From: Cutibacterium porci
Lineage (GTDB): Bacteria; Actinomycetota; Actinomycetes; Propionibacteriales; Propionibacteriaceae
Assembly: GCF_009696315.1 (NCBI RefSeq)
Contig: NZ_VUMG01000002.1
Span: 496,001 to 560,000, forward strand
Length of the DNA: 64,000 nucleotides
Direction: 5' to 3'
A program made the position numbers and the translations under genes. Shown here piece after piece: positions 54,390 to 63,270 of the stretch. Position 1 is the stretch's first letter; each line of letters opens with the position of its first letter. The notes under the pieces are model-generated. The model was not told where the DNA came from and did no database searches. It saw only the letters and a list, made by a program, of their open reading frames with translations.

Positions 54390-55241
54390 ATGGTGGCGTT
54401 CGTGCGCGGAGCGATCTTGGTATTCATGGCCATCCTCTCGGTGCAATTCGGGGGTGCTTTTGCGGCAACGCTTATCCCCCGCGTCGGAGCATTAGGCACC
54501 GTGGCACTGCGAATGTCCTTGGCGGCAATCGTCCTCGCCCCCATTGTTCGGCCACGCATCAAGGGCCACACCCGCGCTGACTGGAGGAGGGTGCTGGCCT
54601 TAACCATCGCTTTAGCCGGCATGAACACCGTGTTCTACTTCTCGTTAGAGCGCCTGCCCCTCGGCGTTGCAGTCACCGTGGAATTTCTGGGTCCCTTAGG
54701 TATGGCAGCCTTCGGAAGCCGATCTTTGCGTGACTGGCTCGCCATCGCGCTCGCTGGGTGCGGTGTTGTGGAGGTCTCGGGCGCGCTGACGACAGACTGG
54801 TCCCAACTAGATGTTGTGGGTCTGGTGCTCGCCCTCGTCGCAGGGGTCTTCTGGGCCCTCTATGCCACCTCAGCGCAGCTCGTTGGGATGACCTGGCCCA
54901 AACTGGAAGGACTGTGGTGGGCCATCTTGTTCAGTTCGATTGTTCTGGTTCCTTCCGGCCTCGTGACGGCAGGCATCCATCTCGTTGCACCGCGCAACCT
55001 CTTTACCGGAGCGGTAGTAGCAGTAATGTCGTCGGCTCTTCCCTACAGCCTGGAAATGTATGCGCTACGCCACATTGACACCATGGTCTACGGCGTCCTG
55101 ACTGGTGTCGAGCCAGCCGTCGCAGCAACCGCGGGATTCCTTATCCTTGGGCAGAACCTCACCGTGCCCCAGATGATCGGGATGACATTCGTCGTTGCAG
55201 CAGCTTGGCTCGTCATGGCCCGCAACCGCCAACAGGAGTGA
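54390..55241 (+). CDS. EamA/RhtA-family metabolite exporter
   Basis: 283-residue membrane protein with ten hydrophobic segments and two EamA repeats. The pattern GMNTVFYFSLERLPLGVAVTVEFLGPL and GVLTGVEPAVAATAGFLILG resembles RhtA, an exporter of threonine and homoserine. The ATG at 54390 gives family length; a longer frame from 54312 overlaps tgt antisense. Divergent from tgt. Confidence 0.87.
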   Translation: MVAFVRGAILVFMAILSVQFGGAFAATLIPRVGALGTVALRMSLAAIVLAPIVRPRIKGHTRADWRRVLALTIALAGMNTVFYFSLERLPLGVAVTVEFLGPLGMAAFGSRSLRDWLAIALAGCGVVEVSGALTTDWSQLDVVGLVLALVAGVFWALYATSAQLVGMTWPKLEGLWWAILFSSIVLVPSGLVTAGIHLVAPRNLFTGAVVAVMSSALPYSLEMYALRHIDTMVYGVLTGVEPAVAATAGFLILGQNLTVPQMIGMTFVVAAAWLVMARNRQQE

Positions 55242-55283
55242 CTAGGCTGGCGACAACGGATTACGATCTGGAAAGGATCATCG

Positions 55284-56501
55284 ATGGACGTCAACTCCCG
55301 TGCGCTCGAACCGCGCGGCCTGAAAAAGGTGGCTCAACTCATCGACAAAGGGGTGCGCATCCCAAATCCGCTGACCGTCGACATTGATGACGCGGTCGAC
55401 ATCGACAACATCAGTAGCGATGGTGTGGTCATCGGGCCTGGATGCCGGATCCGTGGCCGTCGTACTGTCATTTCAGCGGGATGTGTGCTGGCAGATGAAG
55501 CCCCTATGACGATCCAGGACTGTCAACTTGGTGCCGGAGTCAAGCTCAAGGGTGGATTTGCTCAGGACGCTGTCTTTCTGGCTGGGGCGAATATGGGGTC
55601 CGGAGCCCATGTCCGGGCAGGCACTATCCTTGAGGAGGAAGCCAGCGCAGCCCACACCGTTGGCCTCAAGCAAACCATCCTCATGCCTTTCGTGACGTTG
55701 GGAAGCCTCATCAACTTCTGTGACGTCCTCATGGCCGGAGGAACGTCACGCTCGGACCACTCTGAGGTTGGCTCCTCTTATATTCACTTCAACTTCACCC
55801 CCGACGGCGACAAGACGACAGCATCCTTGTTCGGCGATGTGCCCCACGGAGTTTTACTCAACCGTCATCCAATCTTCCTTGGTGGCCAAGGCGGTACTGT
55901 CGGACCAGTTGCAACCGGATTCGGCACTGTGGTCGGGGCAGGTTCGATTCTGCGTGACGACGTTCCCTACGAGGATCAACTGATACTACCAGCTCCTCTG
56001 GCGGGACGTCAGCGTCCCCTCGTGCCACATAGCTACACGAAGTTAGATCGCATCATCGCCCGTAACGTCACCTATCTAGGTAATTTGTCTGCTCTGCAGG
56101 CCTGGTATCACCAGATTCGTCGTCTCTTTATGTCCCGTGATCGCCTCTCCGGATTGGTCTGGCAGGGCGCTCTCGACAACCTCGTCTCAGCGCGTACAGA
56201 ACGGGTCAAGAGGCTCAAATCCCTCGTTGGCAAGGTCCAGCCGACCGACGCTGGGCGCGCTCAACTGATCGACAATCGTGACGCCTTCCTGTCCTCCCTC
56301 GAGGCCGTCGATTCCCCTGCACCAGCTGACGTCGTGCGCCTTTGCGGTGCGGCCGCTAGCGCCGGGGATGAATACCTTGACGTTATCCGGGCCTTTGATG
56401 AAACCGCCCGAAACCAGGTTGTTGAGTGGCTTGGCGGGATCGTCACCGCCCAGCAGAGTCGGGCGCAAAACGTCATTGACCACCTGCCACTGCCGTTCTG
56501 A
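55284..56501 (+). CDS. Left-handed beta-helix (hexapeptide-repeat) protein of unknown function
   Basis: 405-residue protein. About residues 40-240 show hexapeptide-like turns (VVIGPGCRIRG, TVISAGCVLAD, CQLGAGVKLKG, ANMGSGAHVRAG, GTVVGAGSILRDD) typical of left-handed beta-helix acyltransferases or GlmU C-terminal domains. The last about 150 residues are helical. No N-terminal nucleotidyltransferase domain is present, so it is not GlmU. GAAAGGA precedes the ATG. Could be a sugar-nucleotide acyltransferase; this is a guess from fold. Confidence 0.65.
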   Translation: MDVNSRALEPRGLKKVAQLIDKGVRIPNPLTVDIDDAVDIDNISSDGVVIGPGCRIRGRRTVISAGCVLADEAPMTIQDCQLGAGVKLKGGFAQDAVFLAGANMGSGAHVRAGTILEEEASAAHTVGLKQTILMPFVTLGSLINFCDVLMAGGTSRSDHSEVGSSYIHFNFTPDGDKTTASLFGDVPHGVLLNRHPIFLGGQGGTVGPVATGFGTVVGAGSILRDDVPYEDQLILPAPLAGRQRPLVPHSYTKLDRIIARNVTYLGNLSALQAWYHQIRRLFMSRDRLSGLVWQGALDNLVSARTERVKRLKSLVGKVQPTDAGRAQLIDNRDAFLSSLEAVDSPAPADVVRLCGAAASAGDEYLDVIRAFDETARNQVVEWLGGIVTAQQSRAQNVIDHLPLPF

Positions 56502-56583
56502 CAACGCTGTTCTCCTATTGTGCCGGAATCTCACCACGAAACTGTCATGAGCCCCGGAAAGAATGACGGCATAAGGAGGGGCC

Positions 56584-58734
56584 ATGACAACGTATACCGA
56601 CGCAGTGGTGAGCGGAACAGATTTACACGCTCGCGGGCTGGCAATTCTTCGGCGACTTGTCGGTCGTAACGATGCCGATTTCCACCCCGGCCAATGGGAG
56701 GCAATTGAGGCCCTGGTCGCCCATCACCGTCGCGCGCTCGTCGTCCAGCGCACAGGCTGGGGAAAATCGGCGGTTTATTTTGTCGCCGCCTTGTTACAGC
56801 GCGCCATTGGCTGTGGTCCAACCCTCATCGTGTCGCCGCTCATTGCCCTCATGCGCGACCAGGTCGCTGCTGCACAGCGGGCTGGGGTGCGTGCAGCGGC
56901 GATCTCATCGGCCAATGCCACCGAATGGCCCGATATTGCCCGCCGCCTCGACGCCGATGATCTTGACGTTCTCCTCATCTCCCCCGAACGCCTTGTCAAT
57001 CCCACATTCGCCAGCCGGCAACTACCCGAGCTCATACAACGAATGGGCATGCTGGTCATCGACGAAGCTCACTGCATCTCTGACTGGGGGCACGATTTTC
57101 GTCCCGATTACCGACGCATCCGTGACTTGGTGTCCGCCCTACCACTGACCATTCCGGTACTTGCGACAACAGCGACTGCAAACTCCCGTGTGGTCCAGGA
57201 CGTGGCCGAGCAGATTGCTCCTAGTGCCGATGATGTGTTCATTCTTCGTGGACCATTAGCCCGAGACTCATTACGCCTCGGTGTACTCACTTTGCCTCAG
57301 CCTTCTGACCGATTCGGTTGGCTCATCCAACACCTCGATGAACTTCCGGGATCGGGAATCATCTACTGCCTGACAGTTTCTACAGCCGAAGACACCGCTC
57401 GCACATTGGCCATGGCCGGTCATAACGTGCGGGCATACACCGGACGCACCGATGCCGAAACAAGGACCGAACTCGAGGAAGCTTTACGCGATAACCGCGT
57501 CAAAGCCTTAGTTGCAACGAGCGCATTGGGAATGGGGTTTGGCAAACCGGATCTCGGTTTCGTCGTACATCTGGGAGCGCCAAGCTCTCCGATCGCCTAC
57601 TACCAACAGGTAGGTCGTGCCGGTCGTGCCACCGATAATGCCGATATCTTGTTACTTCCGGGCTCAGAAGATCCTGACATCTGGACATACTTCGCCACCG
57701 CGACTATGCCAACCCAAGAACGAGCCGATGGCGTTCTCAGAGCACTCTCCGGTGGCCAGGCGCTCTCTGTTCCTGCTCTGGAGACACGGGTCGATCTCAG
57801 GCGTAGCCAGTTGGAGTTATTGCTCAAAGTGATGGCGGTCGACGGCTCAGTCGTGAAGGTCAAAGATGGGTGGCAGGCCACCGGCAAGCAATGGGTATAT
57901 GACGCTGAACGCTACGAACGTATCGACCAGGCACGTCATAAGGAGCAGCAGGCCATGCTCAACTATGAGCACTCAACAACGTGCCGCATGGCCTATCTCA
58001 CCGAGCAACTCGACGACCCTTCCGCAACGGCCTGCGGGCGCTGCGACGTCTGCGCTGGCACATGGTATCCCACCGAGGTCAATCAATCAGCCTCTGCTAG
58101 GGCCACCGAATCCCTCAATCGGGTGGGAGTCCCGGTAGAGCCGCGCACTACGTGGCCCTCGGGGATGGATTCCCTCCATGTTGCGCTGAAAGGACGCATC
58201 AGCGCCGAGGAGATAGCCGAGGAGGGTCGCGTCATCGCCCGACTATCCGACATTGGTTGGGGAAGCGCGCTGCGCGCCTTACTGCGCTTCGACGAAAATG
58301 GTGTCCCGGTCGACACTGATATCACCCCGGCCCTGGCCCAGGCATGCCTGCGGGTGTTAGCCGAGTGGGAGTGGGATCAACGTCCGGCTGCGGTCGTGCG
58401 AATCCCCTCGATAACGCGCCCGCACCTCATTGATTCCCTGGCCTCAGGAATCTCCCGGATTGGCCAACTGCAAGACCTTGGATGGCTGGATCTGGCGCAA
58501 GGAGCCGCGCGACGACAGTCATCCACAAACTCGGCCTATCGACTCCGTGACGTTCACGATCGGTTCAGTGTCGGCCCGGAGCTGATGTCTCGGCTATCCC
58601 ATCTTGGCGGCGCGTCGATCCTGCTTGTCGACGACATCATCTCTAGTCGATGGACGATGACAGTTGCTGCACGATTGTTGAGGCGGGCCGGAGCCGGGCG
58701 TGTTCTTCCGCTGGCCCTCGCCTTATCAGGCTGA
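56584..58734 (+). CDS. RecQ-like helicase fused to a phosphoribosyltransferase-like domain
   Basis: 716-residue protein. Helicase core: FHPGQWEAIEAL, motif I QRTGWGKSAVYF, motif II DEAHCISDWGHDFRPDY, motif III TTATAN, motif VI QVGRAGRA. A zinc-binding RecQ C-terminal part has Cys in TTCRMAYL and ACGRCDVC. The last about 60 residues (GGASILLVDDIISSRWT...RRAGAGRVLPLAL) look like the PRPP-binding strand-loop of a type I phosphoribosyltransferase. AGGAGG precedes the ATG. Similar fusions occur in actinobacteria as far as I recall; the role of the tail is unknown. Confidence 0.87.
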   Translation: MTTYTDAVVSGTDLHARGLAILRRLVGRNDADFHPGQWEAIEALVAHHRRALVVQRTGWGKSAVYFVAALLQRAIGCGPTLIVSPLIALMRDQVAAAQRAGVRAAAISSANATEWPDIARRLDADDLDVLLISPERLVNPTFASRQLPELIQRMGMLVIDEAHCISDWGHDFRPDYRRIRDLVSALPLTIPVLATTATANSRVVQDVAEQIAPSADDVFILRGPLARDSLRLGVLTLPQPSDRFGWLIQHLDELPGSGIIYCLTVSTAEDTARTLAMAGHNVRAYTGRTDAETRTELEEALRDNRVKALVATSALGMGFGKPDLGFVVHLGAPSSPIAYYQQVGRAGRATDNADILLLPGSEDPDIWTYFATATMPTQERADGVLRALSGGQALSVPALETRVDLRRSQLELLLKVMAVDGSVVKVKDGWQATGKQWVYDAERYERIDQARHKEQQAMLNYEHSTTCRMAYLTEQLDDPSATACGRCDVCAGTWYPTEVNQSASARATESLNRVGVPVEPRTTWPSGMDSLHVALKGRISAEEIAEEGRVIARLSDIGWGSALRALLRFDENGVPVDTDITPALAQACLRVLAEWEWDQRPAAVVRIPSITRPHLIDSLASGISRIGQLQDLGWLDLAQGAARRQSSTNSAYRLRDVHDRFSVGPELMSRLSHLGGASILLVDDIISSRWTMTVAARLLRRAGAGRVLPLALALSG

Positions 58735-58939
58735 CTTCTGTTTTCTGTGGGCCACACCGAATCGATGCCTCGCAGATCACGGTCCCGATTCGAGGTCGCC
58801 GCCGGGAGCGGGACTCGATAGACAACGGTGGATTCATCACCTACACGCGAACGTTACCCTTTCACCAAGCCTGTCATGGGGGCAGGGCGAGTAATCTTGC
58901 GGCACGATAGACGTAGCATCAAACCAGCCAGGAGGATAT

Positions 58940-59341
58940 ATGTCACTTGCCAAGTTCACCGCCCGTTCTCTGCTGTCGACCATCTTCATCACTGGCGGCC
59001 TCGGGGAGTTTAAGAAGGCCGATCAGCTTTCCGGAGCTGTCGACGGACTGCTCGCGAAGCTTCCGGAGTCGGCCCGTTCCAAGATCCCTGACGTCGATCC
59101 GGCCCTGCTAGTCAAGGTTAATGGAGCCAGCATGCTGACCGGCGGATCCCTACTGGCCCTCGGTATTAAGCCCCGGCTAGCTGCCGCAGTCTTGGCCGCG
59201 CAGCTCATCCCGGTGACTGTTGCTGGACATGCGTTCTGGGATAAGGAAGGCGCAGAAAGGCAGAGCGACAAGATCCAAGTCTACAAGAATCTGAGCCTGA
59301 TCGGCGGCCTGCTTGCCGTCGCTCTTGACGGCGCTAAGTGA
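58940..59341 (+). CDS. DoxX-family small membrane protein
   Basis: 133-residue membrane protein with four hydrophobic segments. ARSLLSTIFITGGLGEFKKA near the start and GGSLLALGIKPRLAAAVLAAQLIPVTVAGHAFW fit the DoxX/SURF4-like family, members of which have been tied to redox stress in mycobacteria. A strong AGGAGG precedes the ATG, and a strong terminator follows, so it is a single-gene unit. Confidence 0.82.
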   Translation: MSLAKFTARSLLSTIFITGGLGEFKKADQLSGAVDGLLAKLPESARSKIPDVDPALLVKVNGASMLTGGSLLALGIKPRLAAAVLAAQLIPVTVAGHAFWDKEGAERQSDKIQVYKNLSLIGGLLAVALDGAK

Positions 59342-59371
59342 CGTCTTGCCCTCAGGGGCGACGTATATCGA

Positions 59372-59412
59372 CGGGGTCGGACAGATGTCATCTGTCCGAC
59401 CCCGTTGTTTTT
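59372..59412 (+). terminator. Rho-independent terminator of the DoxX gene
   Basis: A perfect 14-bp stem (CGGGGTCGGACAGA and complement) with a 5-base loop is followed by TTGTTTTT. Confidence 0.93.
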
Positions 59413-59443
59413 ACGCCGCTCGAAACCAACACAACACAACTCC

Positions 59444-59472
59444 TTGACAACATAAACAAACAGATCCAGACT
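59444..59472 (+). promoter_or_regulatory. Candidate promoter of the PTS operon
   Basis: A consensus -35 TTGACA at 59444-59449 is followed 17 bases later by CAGACT, a poor -10 match. The position, 60-90 bases before the PTS gene, is suitable. Confidence 0.35.
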
Positions 59473-59531
59473 TGTTCACAGATCGATGGGGATCCTGCCA
59501 ACGATTGGTAGCTGAGCACACTGGAGTTCCG

Positions 59532-61439
59532 ATGTCATTACCTGATGCGACGGTCAACAAGAACCTGCAGGGACACGGCGTACGTGCCTCCGTCCAACGA
59601 TTCGGAGGCTTCTTGGCCGGCATGATTATGCCGAATATCGGAGCGTTTATTGCCTGGGGATTGTTGACGGCCCTCTTCATCGAAACAGGGTGGGCCCCCA
59701 ACGCAACCCTCGCCAAACTTGTCGACCCAACCCTGACGTATCTGCTTCCCGTCCTCATCGGCTACACCGGTGGCAAGATCGTCAATGGGACGCGTGGTGG
59801 AGTCATTGGCGCGATCGCCACGATGGGCGTCATCGTCGGTGCCGACATCACGATGTTTCTTGGCGCAATGGTGATGGGGCCGTTCGCCGCGTGGCTGCTC
59901 AAACACGTCGACAAGCTCCTCAAAGGTCGAGTTCGTTCCGGGTTCGAAATGCTCGTGGACAACTTTGAGATTGGCATCCTCGGCATGGTCCTAGCAATCA
60001 TCGGGCACATGGGCGTCGAGCCGGTCGTCTCTACCCTCATGGGCTGGTTGGCCGCCGGGGTCGGATTCCTCGTCCACCACGGTTTGCTACCGCTGGCATC
60101 TGTCCTCGTCGAGCCGGCAAAAGTTCTTTTCCTCAATAACGCCGTGAACCACGGCATTTTCACTCCGCTGGGCACCCAAGAGGCTCACACCACCGGGCGT
60201 TCAATACTCTTTATGGTTGAGTCGAATCCTGGCCCCGGTCTCGGCCTGCTCCTGGCCTACCAGTTCTTCGGCTCCCGCCAGATTCGTCAATCGACTCCCG
60301 GCGCCATCATCATCCACCTCTTTGGCGGCATTCACGAGATCTTCTTCCCCTACGTGCTCATGAAGCCGAAGACGATTCTCGCCACCATTGCCGGCGCAAT
60401 GAGTGGTCTGGCAGTCGGCGTCGCACTTCACGCCGGCCTCGTTGCACCTGCCTCTCCTGGGTCAATTATTGCGTGGTTCCTCATGTGTCAGCCTGGGCAC
60501 TACATGGCTATGATTGCCGATTTCCTCACTGCAACCGTCGTCTCCTTCATTGTGGCAATGCTGCTGATCCGCAAAGATCGTGACAAGGACGACGCTGCTA
60601 CTGGGACCAAGCCTGCCACACGCGCCACCGCAACGAGTGTTGAAGCGCCACTTACCGACATCCGTGAAGTCATCATCGCCTGTGACGCAGGCATGGGTTC
60701 CTCGGTCATGGTCGCATCCGCCATGAAAAAGCGGTTGTCGCCCTATGGGATCGGCGTCACCCACACAGCCATCGACCAGATTCCCCCGGACGCATCCCTC
60801 ATCCTCACTCAGCAAGGGCTCGTTGACCGCGCTCATAAGCGTGCTCCGGGCGCCCGTATCGTTGGGTTTACGAACTACATGAATGATCCTGCGTTTGATC
60901 GAGTCGAGGCTGATATTCGTGCCGCGCATGGTGCATCCGCGCCTGTTGCCGACGTCGAGCTCCCCCACACGTCGACCGCTAAGAGGTCTTCTACTACCCA
61001 TGTCGCCACCAGCGTGCTGCCACGAGACGCCATCCGGCTAGGCCAACATGCCGTGAGCAAAGAGGAGGCCATCATCATGGCTGGCCAGGTGCTCATTGAC
61101 GAAGGCGCCGCAGATGATGTCTACGTCAAGGGCATGCTCGCCCGCGAGAACCAGATCTCCACCTACATGGGCGCTGGAGTCGCGATCCCCCACGGAATCA
61201 ACGAAGTCCGCGATCACATTAGCAAGGCCACCCTGGGCTTCCTCCAATTTCCCGAGGGAGTTGAATGGGATGGAAACACCTGCACCGTCGTCATTCCCAT
61301 CGCGTCGTCGAGCGACGAGCACCTCGAGATCATGGCGACCCTCGCGAGAATCCTGTCCAATGCCGACACTGCCCGGCAGCTTCGTGAAGCAACATCCGCC
61401 GACGAAGTCCTGCGTCTCCTCTCTTCCCAGCAGGCATAA
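59532..61439 (+). CDS. mtlA: PTS mannitol-type EIICBA transporter
   Basis: 635-residue sugar-alcohol permease of the phosphotransferase system with all three domains. EIIC (about 15-345) has GGFLAGMIMPNIGAFIAWG and GGIHEIFFPYVLMKPK. EIIB (about 375-465) has the phospho-Cys in VIIACDAGMGSSVMV. EIIA (about 495-635) has the phospho-His in GVAIPHGINEV. This order is that of MtlA. The start MSLPDATV at 59532 has CTGGAG upstream. The next gene encodes a dehydrogenase that could use the imported phosphate. Confidence 0.92.
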   Translation: MSLPDATVNKNLQGHGVRASVQRFGGFLAGMIMPNIGAFIAWGLLTALFIETGWAPNATLAKLVDPTLTYLLPVLIGYTGGKIVNGTRGGVIGAIATMGVIVGADITMFLGAMVMGPFAAWLLKHVDKLLKGRVRSGFEMLVDNFEIGILGMVLAIIGHMGVEPVVSTLMGWLAAGVGFLVHHGLLPLASVLVEPAKVLFLNNAVNHGIFTPLGTQEAHTTGRSILFMVESNPGPGLGLLLAYQFFGSRQIRQSTPGAIIIHLFGGIHEIFFPYVLMKPKTILATIAGAMSGLAVGVALHAGLVAPASPGSIIAWFLMCQPGHYMAMIADFLTATVVSFIVAMLLIRKDRDKDDAATGTKPATRATATSVEAPLTDIREVIIACDAGMGSSVMVASAMKKRLSPYGIGVTHTAIDQIPPDASLILTQQGLVDRAHKRAPGARIVGFTNYMNDPAFDRVEADIRAAHGASAPVADVELPHTSTAKRSSTTHVATSVLPRDAIRLGQHAVSKEEAIIMAGQVLIDEGAADDVYVKGMLARENQISTYMGAGVAIPHGINEVRDHISKATLGFLQFPEGVEWDGNTCTVVIPIASSSDEHLEIMATLARILSNADTARQLREATSADEVLRLLSSQQA

Positions 61440-61465
61440 ACCCACATCATAGAAAGGCACACATA

Positions 61466-62512
61466 ATGAAGGCATTGAGGTTCCATGCACCCGAAGATGT
61501 TCGTCTGGAAGACGTTCCCGAACCGGAGTGCAAGCCTGACGAAATTAAGATCAAAGTTCGCAATTGCTCCACCTGTGGCACCGACGTCAAGATCCTCCAC
61601 AATGGTCACCAAAACATCACTCGAGTCACGACCATGGGACATGAAGTTGCCGGTGAGATCGTCGAGATCGGCTCTGACGTGACTGGAAACTGGAAGATCG
61701 GTGACCGAGTTCAATCGATTGCTGCGGTCCCGTGTGGCGAATGCTACGAATGCCGCAAGGGATGGATGCAGGTCTGTCAGAACCAGACCAGTGTCGGATA
61801 CCAATACGACGGTGGCTTCGCTGAATATATGATCGTCCCGCCGGAAGTACTCAAGGTAGATGGTCTCAATCGCATCCCCGACGGCGTCGATTTCGATGAA
61901 GCCAGCGCCGCCGAGCCTTTCGCCTGCGCTATTAACGCCCAGGAACAACTTGGCATCGAAGAAGGTGATGTCGTCGTCATCTTCGGTGCCGGACCGATCG
62001 GCTGTATGCATACCCGCATCGCGCGCGGCGTACACAAGGCTGGCACGATCGTCATGATCGACATCAATGCCGAACGCCTTGCTATGTCGGCTGCTGCTGT
62101 CAAACCCGACGTCACTATTGACGGTTCGCACGAAAATGTCGTCGACAGGGTGATGGAACTGACCGATGGTCGAGGTGCCGATGTCGTGATCACGGCTACC
62201 CCAGCGAACATCACTCAGGAGCAGGCGCTGTCCATGGCGGCTCGAAATGGCCGTATCTCGTTCTTCGGCGGGCTACCAAAAACCAACCCGACGATCACCT
62301 GCGACTCGAATCTGGTCCATTACCGTCAACTTCATATCCATGGTGCCAATGGTTCAGCCCCCGAGCACAATAAGCGCGCCTTGCAATATATTGCGTCCGG
62401 GCAGGTTCCGGTCAAGGACCTCATTACCCGACACGTGAAACTCGATGACGTCATGACGGTCTTCGACATCGTCGCCAAGGGCGAGGCCATCAAAGTAACC
62501 GTCGAGCCCTGA
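61466..62512 (+). CDS. Zinc-dependent medium-chain polyol-type dehydrogenase
   Basis: 348-residue MDR dehydrogenase. Catalytic zinc residues are in CSTCGTDVK and GHEVAGE. A structural zinc site has four Cys in CGECYECRKGWMQVC. The NAD fold has IFGAGPIGCMHTRIA followed by an acidic residue in MIDINAER, favouring NAD over NADP. It is 26 bases after mtlA. Mannitol-1-phosphate dehydrogenase MtlD is of another family, so this is more like sorbitol- or galactitol-phosphate dehydrogenases (GutB/GatD-like). Substrate inferred. Confidence 0.85.
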   Translation: MKALRFHAPEDVRLEDVPEPECKPDEIKIKVRNCSTCGTDVKILHNGHQNITRVTTMGHEVAGEIVEIGSDVTGNWKIGDRVQSIAAVPCGECYECRKGWMQVCQNQTSVGYQYDGGFAEYMIVPPEVLKVDGLNRIPDGVDFDEASAAEPFACAINAQEQLGIEEGDVVVIFGAGPIGCMHTRIARGVHKAGTIVMIDINAERLAMSAAAVKPDVTIDGSHENVVDRVMELTDGRGADVVITATPANITQEQALSMAARNGRISFFGGLPKTNPTITCDSNLVHYRQLHIHGANGSAPEHNKRALQYIASGQVPVKDLITRHVKLDDVMTVFDIVAKGEAIKVTVEP

Positions 62513-62529
62513 CCCGCTCTGCTCGATCC

Positions 62530-63270
62530 TCAACCGTTGGCGGTGAAGTTGGCCATGGCCCGCAACTGGGCTAGGCCAACCACGCCGGCGGTTGACGTCC
62601 TCAATACCCCGTCCGACACCGTCACAGGGCATGCCCCAGCTGAGACGAAGGCCTCCACTTCCTGGTCGGTGATGCCACCTTCTGGCCCGACGATGAAGAT
62701 AACCTCGCCAGATGCCGGCAATGTCTGTTGCACGAGTGGCGTGGTGGCCGATTCGTGCAAAATGTATGCGGCGTCGGCATGGCGGATTCGCTCAACAACA
62801 TTGCGAGTATGTGCCAGCTCTACGTCAGGCACAATAAAACGTCGAGACTGCTTTGTAGCTTCACGGGCAGCCGCCTGCCATTTCGCAACACCTTTGACTT
62901 GCTTGTCGCCCTTCCATCGCACAATGCTGCGATCAGCCTGCCATGCGAGGATCTCGTGAACTCCCATTTCAGTGAGAGTTGCTACCGCCAGCTCGGCTCT
63001 ATCGGACTTCGGTAATGCCTGAACGGCAACCCACCGATGCGCAGTGGCGGCAGTTTCCAGGATCTCAACGGCTTCGACGCTCACTGACCCCTTCGTCACC
63101 TCAATGGCAGGGCCCCGAACAGCATGGCCCCGACCGTCAGTAACGAGAACGGACTCACCCACTCGAATGCGTCGAACTGATCCAGCATGATGGCCTTCTG
63201 CCCCGGTGATTTTCACCACTGATCCGGGTGCAGCTGCGGCGACCTCGCCAAGGAAGCAGGGGTCACTCAT
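62530..63270 (-). CDS. rsmE: 16S rRNA m3U1498 methyltransferase
   Basis: 246-residue SPOUT-class methyltransferase acting on U1498 of 16S rRNA. It has GAEGHHAGSVRRIRVGE near the start, KSDRAELAVATLTEMGV, and the SAM-binding knot VGPEGGITDQEVEAF plus VLRTSTAGVVGL. The start overlaps the dnaJ stop by 4 bases. The dnaJ-rsmE order is common in actinobacteria. Confidence 0.95.
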   Translation of the reverse strand: MSDPCFLGEVAAAAPGSVVKITGAEGHHAGSVRRIRVGESVLVTDGRGHAVRGPAIEVTKGSVSVEAVEILETAATAHRWVAVQALPKSDRAELAVATLTEMGVHEILAWQADRSIVRWKGDKQVKGVAKWQAAAREATKQSRRFIVPDVELAHTRNVVERIRHADAAYILHESATTPLVQQTLPASGEVIFIVGPEGGITDQEVEAFVSAGACPVTVSDGVLRTSTAGVVGLAQLRAMANFTANG

